DNA of 64,000 nt from Amorphophallus konjac (lineage: Eukaryota > Streptophyta > Magnoliopsida > Alismatales > Araceae). The position numbers and the translations under genes are program-made. Positions 34,482 through 44,617 of the stretch are shown here, piece by piece. The stretch spans positions 178,924,413 to 178,988,412 of the forward strand of contig CM040128.1 in NCBI GenBank assembly GCA_022559845.1, in the 5' to 3' direction. The notes under the pieces are model-generated. The model was given only the letters and a program-made list of their open reading frames with translations, had not been told where the DNA came from and ran no database searches. Numbering within the stretch: position 1 is the first letter of the stretch; each line of letters starts with the position of its first letter.

Positions 34482-36882
34482 TGTAATATCCCGGACCCTT
34501 CGGATCCTTCTTTTCGGGTCTCGGATCTACTTTCTCAGAGAGTCTGACTCCGTTGTGTCCAAAATTATGTTTCGGACATCTTTCATGTTCGGATCCATGC
34601 GTTTCGATCAGTTTCAGAGGTCCCGGAACGTGTTCCACGGTTTCCCGTATTTTTCCTTGACAAGACCTATGGAACCCCGTAGCGGGTAGACCGAGTCGTT
34701 CACCTACTCAGGGATGGTACCACAACGATCATCGTGTTCCAACGATCGCGGCGGTATATTTTTCTATTTTTTCATATTTTTTAGAAAATCGGGATTTTCC
34801 ATATAATCCCATTTCTTTTTCCCTTTTTCTTTCTCCTTTCCCCCTCTCCCATGGACGTAGTGGCAACCCTCTCCTTGGCTGCAGACGGCGGCGAGGTGAC
34901 GGCACGGCGACGGCGGTGGTGGTGTGGCAATCGCGGTGGCGTGCGGAGCTCGTGGGAAGCGTGGAAGAACGAGGGTATTCAAGCGTTTTCTTGCGATCGG
35001 CGGCGTTTCAGCGGAGCTCTAGCTCCATTGAGGTAGGGAGACGAATCCCCATGCTCATCCCGTCATCCCCTGTGATTTCTAGGCCGAGGAGAGGGCGAGA
35101 GGGGCATTTTTGAGCCGGGTAGGGCAAAATTCATGTTTTGGGGGTTGTGTGCCGATCTACAGTTTCGTCGCGTTTCGGACCGATTCAAGGGCGTAGATGT
35201 ATGCTAGGGGCTATAGGGGAGCTCCCCCCTTATTTTCCCCCTCACCCATGGATGTTTGGGCGCGTGGTTTGGATTTTTGGGTTTTTCCCGCCAGCCCATT
35301 CTCGGGCTGGTGTGGCGGTCCTTCCAGAGACCGCCAGAGTCTCAGGCGGCCCAGGGTAGGTGCGCCAGACGCTGTGACGGCCCAAGGCGGGTGCGCTAGG
35401 AGTTACTATTTTTTCGGCAGGGCATCCATCAGCCTGGCGGCCGCACAATAAACCGCCAGAGCGTGTAGCGCTCCAGGGTTCGACCGCCAGAGGGGTGAGT
35501 TGACCGTTGACTTTCGACCGTTGGTTTTTGACCGTTGAGGATTTTTTGGGTGTGACGGCCGAAGGTACGCCGGCAACATCCCTGTGGCGGCCCTATGGAG
35601 GACCACCATTTCTTTCACAACCAAGGATGTGGCAGCCCATTGTTGGACCGCTACAGTCCCTGTGGCGGCCCAATTCTGGACCGCCAGACTCTGTGGCGGC
35701 CCAAAGGTGGACCGCCAGAGATCTATGTCTGACTGGAGTTATGTTTTGCTGATTCGAGTCCCGGGTGAGTGGATCTCGATCCACGTGTTGACCTGTGGTC
35801 TAACTGATGCTGGGCATCATGTGGGGGCCACACATGAGGGTGCCGTGGGATCTCGGGAGCTGGTGTTCTCGGCACGTGTCACCGTGAGCCGGTGTCGGTA
35901 CGAGGAGCGACCCTTGTACTCTGTCCGATTTAGACGTCATTTTCCGTTGACTAGAGAGTCTACTCTTTCAGTGACCCTCAACTAGTCGTAGCCATCCGAC
36001 ACGCGAGTGGTCCCACTAGGGAGTGGTGGCGAGGCTACCTCGATAGACGGTTTTTAGACTGATTTTCGTAGGGCCCCACGTTTGACGCCAGAGGCCCGTT
36101 GAGGGGAAAACTATTCAGAGGGCCAGACCTAGGACGTATGGTCTGTGTGTGCACACGTGGTTGGGGGCAGTGGACCCACACTGACGAGCGCGAGCCCAGC
36201 TAGTCACTTGTTCTGTGGTTACTTGTACGGTGTCTTAGTTCCCGCTGGGCCGGAGGGAGACACCCGACGCGTGGTTTCAGCCGTCAGTGGACGTATCCGG
36301 CCTTGCTTCTAGTGGGTTGGTACTCCTATCTTGTGTGGTGGCGACTCTTTGGCTTTTGACGAGTTATCTCGGTTTTTATGCCGTGTGTTCGGTACTAGCC
36401 GTCGTAGTAGCTTGTAGTTACTTTTCACGCAGTTTCTCGGTTTACGAGGTGGGGATCGGATGATCCCTACTGAGCCTTGTGTTTTGAGGCTCATTCCCTG
36501 TGTGTTTTCACCGTGTTTTAGGTGAGACGAGGCTTCAGGGGAGCGCTTCAGAGGCTCCGCGTGGTTCTGGTGCCCAGGGTTAGTTGCCAGTTGCCAGGCC
36601 GGGGTATGCCCCGTGTAGTTGTACTTTTCTCTTTGGACTATACTAGTTGTGGACTACTGTCTTTTTTTAGACTCTGGTTATTTTTGTTGACCATGTAATT
36701 TCATTAATGTTATTAATTACTTCCTGCTTAATTCATTTAATCTGCGTAACTCTGCAATTATTTTAGATTCTTGTGTATCTCCACACCATCCTTTCAACCC
36801 TTCCGAGTCTTCGGGCTCGTGGGTGGCGGTTCGAGATTCGGGCTATTGGGCCTTCCCGGTGTTCAGATTTTGGGTCATTACA
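34482..36882 (+). repeat. Element 5 5' LTR, 2401 bp
   Basis: TGTAATATCCC...GGGTCATTACA. It has a TATA-like catataatccc at about 34,799. The inverted-repeat array lies at 35,313-35,722. It is visibly more diverged from its partner than the element 6 LTR pair, so element 5 is older. Confidence 0.93.
35313..35722. repeat. GGCGG(TC/CC)...(GA/GG)CCGCC hairpin array, element 5 5' LTR
   Basis: TGGCGGTC/GACCGCCA at 35,313-35,336 is a perfect 8-bp stem with an 8-base loop. Others are ggcggcccaattctggaccgcc (stem GGCGG/CCGCC) near 35,663 and a near copy near 35,694, plus several half units. Confidence 0.85.
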
Positions 36883-36884
36883 GT

Positions 36885-36896
36885 TGGTATCAGAGC
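36885..36896 (+). promoter_or_regulatory. Element 5 primer binding site, iMet type
   Basis: TGGTATCAGAGC, 2 bases after the LTR end. Confidence 0.92.
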
Positions 36897-37045
36897 ACGG
36901 TTGTAGATATATATGAGAATCGTAAATAGTTACAGTGGTTCACTAGTCCACAATGATGATGTACGGTTGGCACTAGCTTAGGACATCGTGTGTTTTATTG
37001 ATTTCACTGTTTCATGTGTCTTCTGTCTGTTTGCAGTAGGCGAGT

Positions 37046-37856
37046 ATGGCGCAGAGGTGGAGGACTCGCTCTCAGCAGGGACAGTCGACAGAGGAGCAGG
37101 AGGAATAGAGTAGAGTGCCACCAGTTACCACCCAGGCAAGGGATGCATCGAGAGTTTCGGGGGCCGAGGATTTCTTTTGGGGCATGTTTCAGGCCATGAC
37201 TTAGCAGTTTGGCGGTGATGCTGGCAAGGGTTCGTCGGCTAGGGGTGGACCCAGTCGTGCTGTGAGGGACTTCTTGCAGTTTCACCCACCCTATTATGAG
37301 GGCTAGCCAGATCTCGATGTGGCCAGGTGATGGCTTGATGAGATGGAGAGTGTTTAATTCCATGCGCTGTGCTGTGGAGGACATGGTGATGTTGGCCTGT
37401 AACCAGTTGCAGGGTACTGCTCAAGATTGGTGGTCTTCGGAGTGGAAGACGTCCTTTTAGTCTCGTCCGCTTCAGGAGATAATGTTGAAGGACTTCGTAA
37501 CTTTCTTCGGGCGTACTTACTGCCCATCCTATGTTGGTACGCAGAAGATGCGTCAATTTTTGGAGCTGGTTCCGGGTGACATGTCAGTGTTGCAGTACAG
37601 GGCTTGTTTTATGGAGTTAGGCCGCTATGCTCCCCATATCATGGAGGACGAGGAAGTGAAGATGGAGTAGTTTGTGCAGGGTTTGAGGCAGGAGCTGAGG
37701 CACCTTTTGATGGCGAATGCTGCTACTGATTTGGAGACAGCGTCTCGTGTGGCGGCATCTTTGGAGCTGGATATGCAGAAGGTTCGAGGACTGGGAGGCC
37801 AGGGGCAGTCCCAGTCAGGCCGTAGTCAGCACACCACTACCCAGTGGCAGAGTACT
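37046..37856 (+). pseudogene. gag: Element 5 gag, 5' part, interrupted by element 6
   Basis: Starts at the ATG at 37,046 (MAQRWRTRSQQGQSTEEQEE). It carries a retrotransposon Gag core (AQDWWSSEW, FVTFFGRTYCPSYVG, RYAPHIMEDEEVKME) and a Q/S-rich end. In-frame stops occur near 37,108, 37,201, 37,303, 37,327, 37,458 and 37,668, each TAG or TGA where the context suggests Gln or Arg. A one-base deletion near 37,351 shifts the frame. It breaks at 37,856, the end of the GTACT duplication, and resumes at 44,618. Confidence 0.85.
37852..37856. repeat. Target site duplication of element 6, left copy (GTACT)
   Basis: Identical to 44,613-44,617 on the other side of element 6. Confidence 0.92.
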
Positions 37857-40041
37857 TGATGAGGACATCATGAGCTTATGGATTGTATTAGTGTGTATTA
37901 GCTTGTATAGGTGTGTTTTATGGGTTGTATTAGCTTGAAAGTGTGTAATTTTTGATTTCCTTCTTTTGGGCCATCCTTGTAAGGCTTAATTAAGCCAATG
38001 GGCCTCTTTCTAGGAAGAGTCCATAACTAGGTAGCATGTTTAAGGTCCATTTAAGATGGCTCCTTCATATTGGGCCATTTGGTTTCAAAGTGGGTCATTA
38101 AGGCTCTTAAAGCCCAAATGGGATTCCATCCTCTCATGGGCCATCAAAGTGGGAATGGCCCATGCCTAGCATGCCATATGGAGTGGCTCTTGGCCCAAGA
38201 ATGGGCTTGGCCCAAGAAGGGGGGCGCATGCTCTTTTGGCCTTATTAGGCTTGGTAGTTGTAGTTAGGTTGTGTTTGAATGGAATTACACCAAGTTTGAA
38301 CACATGTGGTCAATTTGATTAAACTAATGTATTCAATGTGGGATTCTCATTGTATCCCAGCCATCCAATCCAAACCCCTAGATCCAAGGGTTGAGATTGA
38401 GTTTGGTTGGCATCCTATATAAGGTTGTAATTTTCATTTTGAATGAATTAATGAAGAAGAAATGAGCATTTGCCTCCTTGAAGCTTGCGCCCCTCTCCCC
38501 TCTCTCCCTGGTGTTCTTCCACCTCCAGCCCCTTTCTAGAGTGTAATCCCTTCCCCCTTGATCCCCTCCAGCATCTGAAGCAACTCCGGTGATCGCCGCC
38601 GCCGCCGTCTCGTCGCCGACGCGTCGTCGCCAACGAATTCGGTTTTCTGTCCACTCTGGACAGACCTCTCTTCTCCGAATTGTCTCTCTCTCTTCCCTCA
38701 TCTTCTGAAGCTCCAATTTTCAGGGTTGGTTCCCCTCTTGAACCCTTACCTCCACAAAAAATTTCAGTCAAAAATTCGTCCTTTAGATATTTTTAGAATT
38801 TCGTCCAAGTTCAAATTTCAGTTCTGTTCAGGTTCTGTCTACTGTTCATCAGTTCTGAGTCTACCTTGTTCGACCCATGTTTTGAATTTTGTTGGGGCTC
38901 TAAAAATTACTGAGACTTCTGTCCACATATGTCTATCATCATGAATTTTCCTAATTTTTGATAAGGTCTCTATGTATTTTTCAAATTTCGTACCAGTTCC
39001 TGTGAGCAATTTTTCCACAGTGTCCCAGATCCGACCCAGGTCCACTCAAAAAATCCCAAAAAATCCATTTCTTGTCCAATCAAGAAACCAAAAATAGTCC
39101 CGGTTTCCTCTCTCAGAGATCTTCAACTTTACTGAAGAGATTATCACCAGATTCGGTGCTCTTCTTCCCGGTCAACGGTGATTTTCAGAGAAGTCAGAAC
39201 CTGCCCCTGCAGTTCTGGCCTGTTTATAGCAAGGGTGTAAATTCCATAAGTCAGATATACGTATCTGATTAATTTTTATGAAGGCCCCTACATCGAAGTA
39301 TTTGGAGTCCTCTTTCCAACGGCGCTGAGCTCATTGCATTCCGACGACGGGGTTGATCACAGCAGCCGATCTCGCCGGACAGCGCGCGAGAAGACAGCAA
39401 GTGCAGACTTGTGGCCGGTTTCCCGCGAGCGTCGTCCGAGGGCCGCCCGGCGTCCGGCGGTCGTTCCAGCAACTCGTCATCCTAGGGGAGCGCTTCCCAA
39501 GTGTACCCACACCAGGGGAGGCATCAGGTCCCACACGACCCCTCCGGTCCACACGTGGGCCCCACTAGCACGAGTACGCGCGAAGCCGAAGCCGTGCCCG
39601 GAAACCGCCCGTCAACCCGGAATTGGTCCTCCCGGGCCCCCCTTGTGTCGCCCGTTACCTCCCTGCGTGGAGTGGGCTTACTTGTATTGCTGTAATCTTA
39701 ATGTATTAAGTTCCCGGGAGTACGAGTTTCGGCCGGGTGCCATCTTCGCCACGCCGAGCGCGTGGAGGTATCGTATTCGCTCCTTGCTTGGCATTCCGCT
39801 TATTTCTATATATGCTTGTTTATGCCGCTGCTAGAGAGCTTGTGTAGGGTTACCTAGCTCGCTTTTAATTTATCATATCACTGCTGCGAGTGAGAGAGTG
39901 ACCGTCCCGTGACCCGATCCGGGCACAATTGAGAGCCGACCACCCTAGCTCACTGCCGGTTGTTCAACCGCGCACATCCGACGCTTCCCTCGCTAAGGGA
40001 CGACCGCTAGCTTATCGTGTCCGTGGTCCCGTCCCGCATCA
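37857..40041 (+). repeat. Element 6 5' LTR
   Basis: TGATGAGGACATC...CCCGCATCA. TATA-like TATATAA at 38,416-38,422. No inverted-repeat array was seen, unlike the other families here. GC-rich toward the 3' end. Confidence 0.95.
38416..38422 (+). promoter_or_regulatory. Probable TATA box in element 6 5' LTR
   Basis: TATATAAGG context, 559 bases into the LTR; the same site is at 42,989-42,995 in the 3' LTR. Transcription would start roughly 25-35 bases downstream. Confidence 0.6.
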
Positions 40042-40044
40042 ATT

Positions 40045-40056
40045 TGGTATCAGAGC
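40045..40056 (+). promoter_or_regulatory. Element 6 primer binding site, iMet type
   Basis: TGGTATCAGAGC, 3 bases after the LTR end. Confidence 0.93.
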
Positions 40057-40201
40057 GAGTTGAGTCTAGGGTGTCAAAAAGAAAAAAAAAGAGTGTCATT
40101 TACGTCTAGTCATTAGTCGGTTTAAGTCGAGTCTAGGATCATCATATTTTCAAAACAACAAAAAGAGTCGTTTTGGGTCGCATACATCCCTTTACTCGGT
40201 A

Positions 40202-40321
40202 TATAAAAAGGTGTTGTCCGACCGTTAGGTTACGCCTATCGGGAAGGCCGCACACTTGTGCGAGTGACCTTCGGGTCGATTGTCTCCGCCGCGTACCGAG
40301 TTTTGGTTAAGTCTAGGCGCA
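40202..40321 (+). ncRNA. Element 6 conserved leader block with three predicted hairpins
   Basis: Ungapped partner of 13,971-14,090 of element 2. Hairpins: TAGGT-TAC-GCCTA (40,226-40,238, one G-U pair), CACT/AGTG (40,253-40,266) and GACC-TTCG-GGTC (40,266-40,277), the last a C(UUCG)G-closed tetraloop, known to be unusually stable. Element 2 has GGTC-TTCA-GACC here: two pairs differ with both partners changed. Confidence 0.72.
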
Positions 40322-40363
40322 TCATTTTGCATTAGTGTGTTTTGCTCTAGTCGGTGTGTTTGC

Positions 40364-41944
40364 ATGCCCACTCGTCGGGGTACTCAGTACTCACCCCCAC
40401 CCCCACCTATGGCCAACCCACGGGATACCTCGGGAGACTTCCACTCCCTACAAGAGGCGATGATGGCCATTATGGCTAGGTTGGACCAATCCGATGCTAA
40501 CTTTCGGACCTTCTCCGAGAATATGGATGGTCGCCTTAGGGCCATGGAAGGACGCATGGAGAACTCCGATAGGTCGGTCCAAGACCTCGTTGGGCGGTTA
40601 GATAGGATGTCACACGGGGACCCTCCTGGGGCAGCCCAAGGTCCACCCGCACCTCCTCCCGCGGGGGCCCAAGTCCAACCCGCTCCCATGGCCCAAGTCC
40701 AGGCCGCTCCCGCGGTCCAAAACCAGCCACCACTGGTTCCTCCACCCGCCCCTCCTCGGGCTCCCCAACTACCGCACCGTGACCTTGGTCTCGAGGACTA
40801 TGGGTCTGACAATGCCTACGAGGGGTATGGTCAACACCGTCGTGGTTTTCAGCCACAACGAGATGAGGATGATGATCGGGTCCTTAAGACCGTGCGAGCG
40901 GATCCTCCCGCTTTTAATGGGTCTTTGGATCCGAAAGTCTACCTAGATTGGGAGTTTGGCATGGACCGTTATTTTGAATGGTATGATATGTCGGAGCGTC
41001 GAAGGGTCCGATTTGCCACCATGAAACTTATGGGGCAGGCGCAAACTTATTGGAAGAATGTGGAGAGCCTGCTACTTCAGCGGCTAGAACCCCCGATCGA
41101 CACATGGGCCGAGATGAAGAATAAACTTCGGCAAAAGTACCTTCCTCCCACATACCGCCAGCGACTCATCGATAGATGGCAAAGTCTTAGCCAGGGAGAC
41201 CGGTCCGTCTCCGAATACATCGCGGAGTTTGATGAGTACTTTCTACGATGTGGTGTCACGGAGGAGAGTACCATGCCCGTGTCCCGCTTTCGACGTGGTT
41301 TGCGGCCACACTACCAGTATGAGCTTTTCCGCCGCAATGCCAAGACATTGGAAGAGGCATACCAGGTTGCTCTCGAGATGGAGCAATTTGAGGGAGAGTT
41401 CGAGTCTAACCATCGGTTGGGCCCCACCCCTCTCCGTAGTACCGAGCCCCGTCACTCTATAGGCCCACATCAGCGGCCTCCCATGGCTCGACCTCAGGAG
41501 CCCACCCGTCAGGAGCACTTCGCTCCACGGCCTCGCCCTCCTCCACCTCGGGATCTATTTCCATCCCAACCACCGGCACCCTTTGCCCGTCCCCCAGCTC
41601 CTATAGCCCGTCCTTTGGCACCGACACCCCCTCCACTCTTGTCCAAGGCACCTACATCTCCCCCATTGTTGCCTACACCCCCTACCCGGCGGGATGATAA
41701 GGGTAAGGCCCCTCTTATCGGGGAGAGTAGTCGATCGCGAATACAATGTTTCCACTGTCACGGGTATGGCCACATTGCTAGTGAGTGTCCCGCTCGCACC
41801 ACCCTAGCCTTAGGTGTTGGCGGATCCGCACCTCCCGAGCTTGAGCATGTCGATTACGAGGCCGATGAGGCACTGGCCGATGAATATTATGCCATGGGGG
41901 AAGAGCTGGGCGACCCTTCGGCCGCCCAGGATGTCACCACCTAG
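40364..41944 (+). CDS. gag: Element 6 Gag, intact
   Basis: An open frame of 526 codons. Start: the ATG at 40,364 (MPTRRGTQYSPPPPP), the first in-frame ATG after the leader block; the frame is open further upstream but has no ATG. Order: Pro-rich N-terminus, a helical stretch with heptad spacing (residues about 25-85), a Pro-rich linker, the retrotransposon Gag core (about 180-300; TYWKNVESLLLQRLEPPIDT), a second Pro-rich linker, one zinc knuckle CFHCHGYGHIASEC (near residue 465), and an acidic tail. It should assemble particles and bind RNA. Gag of this lineage normally continues into or precedes a protease; here a stop ends the coding region. As the only complete retroelement Gag in the window it could still be expressed. 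Confidence 0.93.
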   Translation: MPTRRGTQYSPPPPPMANPRDTSGDFHSLQEAMMAIMARLDQSDANFRTFSENMDGRLRAMEGRMENSDRSVQDLVGRLDRMSHGDPPGAAQGPPAPPPAGAQVQPAPMAQVQAAPAVQNQPPLVPPPAPPRAPQLPHRDLGLEDYGSDNAYEGYGQHRRGFQPQRDEDDDRVLKTVRADPPAFNGSLDPKVYLDWEFGMDRYFEWYDMSERRRVRFATMKLMGQAQTYWKNVESLLLQRLEPPIDTWAEMKNKLRQKYLPPTYRQRLIDRWQSLSQGDRSVSEYIAEFDEYFLRCGVTEESTMPVSRFRRGLRPHYQYELFRRNAKTLEEAYQVALEMEQFEGEFESNHRLGPTPLRSTEPRHSIGPHQRPPMARPQEPTRQEHFAPRPRPPPPRDLFPSQPPAPFARPPAPIARPLAPTPPPLLSKAPTSPPLLPTPPTRRDDKGKAPLIGESSRSRIQCFHCHGYGHIASECPARTTLALGVGGSAPPELEHVDYEADEALADEYYAMGEELGDPSAAQDVTT

Positions 41945-42429
41945 TGGGCTTGATGCTACCACCTTAGTCTAGAGTCATGCATGAGTCGGTGTGTTTTTCT
42001 TTGTGTGGTCTGTTTGTGTGGTGATTTTGAGTCGATTGTTTGCGTGGTTTGCATTTGTATGTCAGTTCATGGTGGGTCAGCATGTGTCTTGTGCAAGCTC
42101 GTTGTCGTTCTTTTATGAGTGTGAAGCGAGTCGACTCACTTGACGAGTATGGGATCGGTTTACTTCTATACCCGGATCAGTCACCTATAGGGACTCAGCA
42201 GTGATTCCTAGTGAGTCTTTGAGCTGTTTCCTTCCGTTGAGAGTGCCCCTTCGGAGTGACCACCTTTGGCCATAGCAGTGCGCATATCGAGTATATGTGG
42301 AATGAGCAGGTGCCGATCACTTGGAGTGGAGCATACCCGCGCTACTTGGCACGGTGACGGATCCGCCAGAGTACTCGAGCAGCCATACCCCTACTCGACG
42401 GGGTCGAGTTTCTCCCACCCGGGGAGAAT
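41945..42429 (+). other. Element 6 non-coding region between gag and 3' LTR
   Basis: 485 bases with no protease or polymerase remnant that I can recognise. It ends in cccggggagaat, a short purine tract that probably primes plus-strand synthesis. Confidence 0.7.
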
Positions 42430-44612
42430 TGATGAGGACATCATGAGCTTATGGATTGTATTAGTGTGTATTAGCTTGTATAGGTGTGTTTTATGGGTTG
42501 TATTAGCTTGAAAGTGTGTAATTTTTGATTTCCTTCTTTTGGGCCATCCTTGTAAGGCTTAATTAAGCCAATGGGCCTCTTTCTAGGAAGAGTCCATAAC
42601 TAGGTAGCATGTTTAAGGTCCATTTAAGATGGCTCCTTCATATTGGGCCATTTGGTTTCAAAGTGGGTCATTAAGGCTCTTAAAGCCCAAATGGGATTCC
42701 ATCCTCTCATGGGCCATCAAAGTGGGAATGGCCCATGCCTAGCATGCCATATGGAGTGGCTCTTGGCCCAAGAATGGGCTTGGCCCAAGAAGGGGGGCGC
42801 ATGCTCTTTTGGCCTTATTAGGCTTGGTAGTTGTAGTTAGGTTGTGTTTGAATGGAATTACACCAAGTTTGAACACATGTGGTCAATTTGATTAAACTAA
42901 TGTATTCAATGTGGGATTCTCATTGTATCCCAGCCATCCAATCCAAACCCCTAGATCCAAGGGTTGAGATTGAGTTTGGTTGGCATCCTATATAAGGTTG
43001 TAATTTTCATTTTGAATGAATTAATGAAGAAGAAATGAGCATTTGCCTCCTTGAAGCTTGCGCCCCTCTCCCCTCTCTCCCTGGTGTTCTTCCACCTCCA
43101 GCCCCTTTCTAGAGTGTAATCCCTTCCCCCTTGATCCCCTCCAGCATCTGAAGCAACTCCGGTGATCGCCGCCGCCGCCGTCTCGCCGCCGACGCGTCGT
43201 CGCCAACGAATTCGGTTTTCTGTCCACTCTGGACAGACCTCTCTTCTCCGAATTGTCTCTCTCTTCCCTCATCTTCTGAAGCTCCAATTTTCAGGGTTGG
43301 TTCCCCTCTTGAACCCTTACCTCCACAAAAAATTTCAGTCAAAAATTCGTCCTTTAGATATTTTTAGAATTTCGTCCAAGTTCAAATTTCAGTTCTGTTC
43401 AGGTTCTGTCTACTGTTCATCAGTTCTGAGTCTACCTTGTTCGACCCATGTTTTGAATTTTGTTGGGGCTCTAAAAATTACTGAGACTTCTGTCCACATA
43501 TGTCTATCATCATGAATTTTCCTAATTTTTGATAAGGTCTCTATGTATTTTTCAAATTTCGTACCAGTTCCTGTGAGCAATTTTTCCACAGTGTCCCAGA
43601 TCCGACCCAGGTCCACTCAAAAAATCCCAAAAAATCCATTTCGTGTCCAATCAAAAAACCAAAAATAGTCCCGGTTTCCTCTCTCAGAGATCTTCAACTT
43701 TACTGAAGAGATTATCACCAGATTCGGTGCTCTTCTTCCCGGTCAACGGTGATTTTCAGAGAAGTCAGAACCTGCCCCTGCAGTTCTGGCCTGTTTACAG
43801 CAAGGGTGTAAATTCCATAAGTCAGATATACGTATCTGATTAATTTTTATGAAGGCCCCTACATCGAATTATTTGGAGTCCTCTTTCCAACGGCGCTGAG
43901 CTCATTGCATTCCGACGACGGGGTTGATCACAGCAGCCGATCTCGCCGGATAGCGCGCGAGAAGACAGCAAGTGCAGACTTGTGGCCGGTTTCCCGCGAG
44001 CGTCGTCCGAGGGCCGCCCGACGTCCGGCGGTCGTTCCAGCAACTCGTCATCCTAGGGGAGCGCTTCCCAAGTGTACCCACACCAGGGGAGGCATCAGGT
44101 CCCACACGACCCCTCCGGTCCACACGTGGGCCCCACTAGCACGAGTACGCGCGAAGCCGAAGCCGTGCCCGGAAACCGCCCGTCAACCCGGAATTGGTCC
44201 TCCCGGGCCCCCCTTGTGTCTCCCGTTACCTCCCTGCGTGGAGTGGGCTTACTTGTATTGCTGTAATCTTAATGTATTAAGTTCCCGGGAGTACGAGTTT
44301 CGGCCGGGTGCCATCTTCGCCATGCCGAGCGCGTGGAGGTATCGTATTCGCTCCTTGCTTGGCATTCCGCTTATTTCTATATATGCTTGTTTATGCCGCT
44401 GCTAGAGAGCTTGTGTAGGGTTACCTAGCTCGCTTTTAATTTATCATATCACTGCTGCGAGTGAGAGAGTGACCGTCCCGTGACCCGATCCGGGCACAAT
44501 TGAGAGCCGACCACCCTAGCTCACTACCGGTTGTTCAACCGCGCACATCCGACGCTTCCCTCGCTAAGGGACGACCGCTAGCTTATCGTGTCCGTGGTCC
44601 CGTCCCGCATCA
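42430..44612 (+). repeat. Element 6 3' LTR
   Basis: Partner of 37,857-40,041; the differences fall mostly in the last 1.4 kb. Confidence 0.95.
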
Positions 44613-44617
44613 GTACT
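44613..44617. repeat. Target site duplication of element 6, right copy (GTACT)
   Basis: Matches 37,852-37,856; element 5 gag resumes after it. Confidence 0.92.

Larger units (their letters stand above)
37857..44612 (+). mobile_element. Element 6: young gag-only LTR retrotransposon (TR-GAG type)
   Basis: 6756 bp with two LTRs of 2185 and 2183 bp differing by ten substitutions and one 2-bp indel counted by eye, a perfect GTACT duplication, an iMet primer site, an open gag, and only about 485 bases between gag and the 3' LTR. There is no protease, reverse transcriptase, RNase H or integrase. Elements of this plan are known in plants as TR-GAG and depend on enzymes supplied in trans. Confidence 0.95.

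Noticed and set aside
38378..39834. Open frames repeated in both element 6 LTRs (for example 166 codons at 39,334)
   Set aside because: They lie in the GC-rich end of an LTR, are duplicated only because the LTR is, and have no domain or gag/pol relation.
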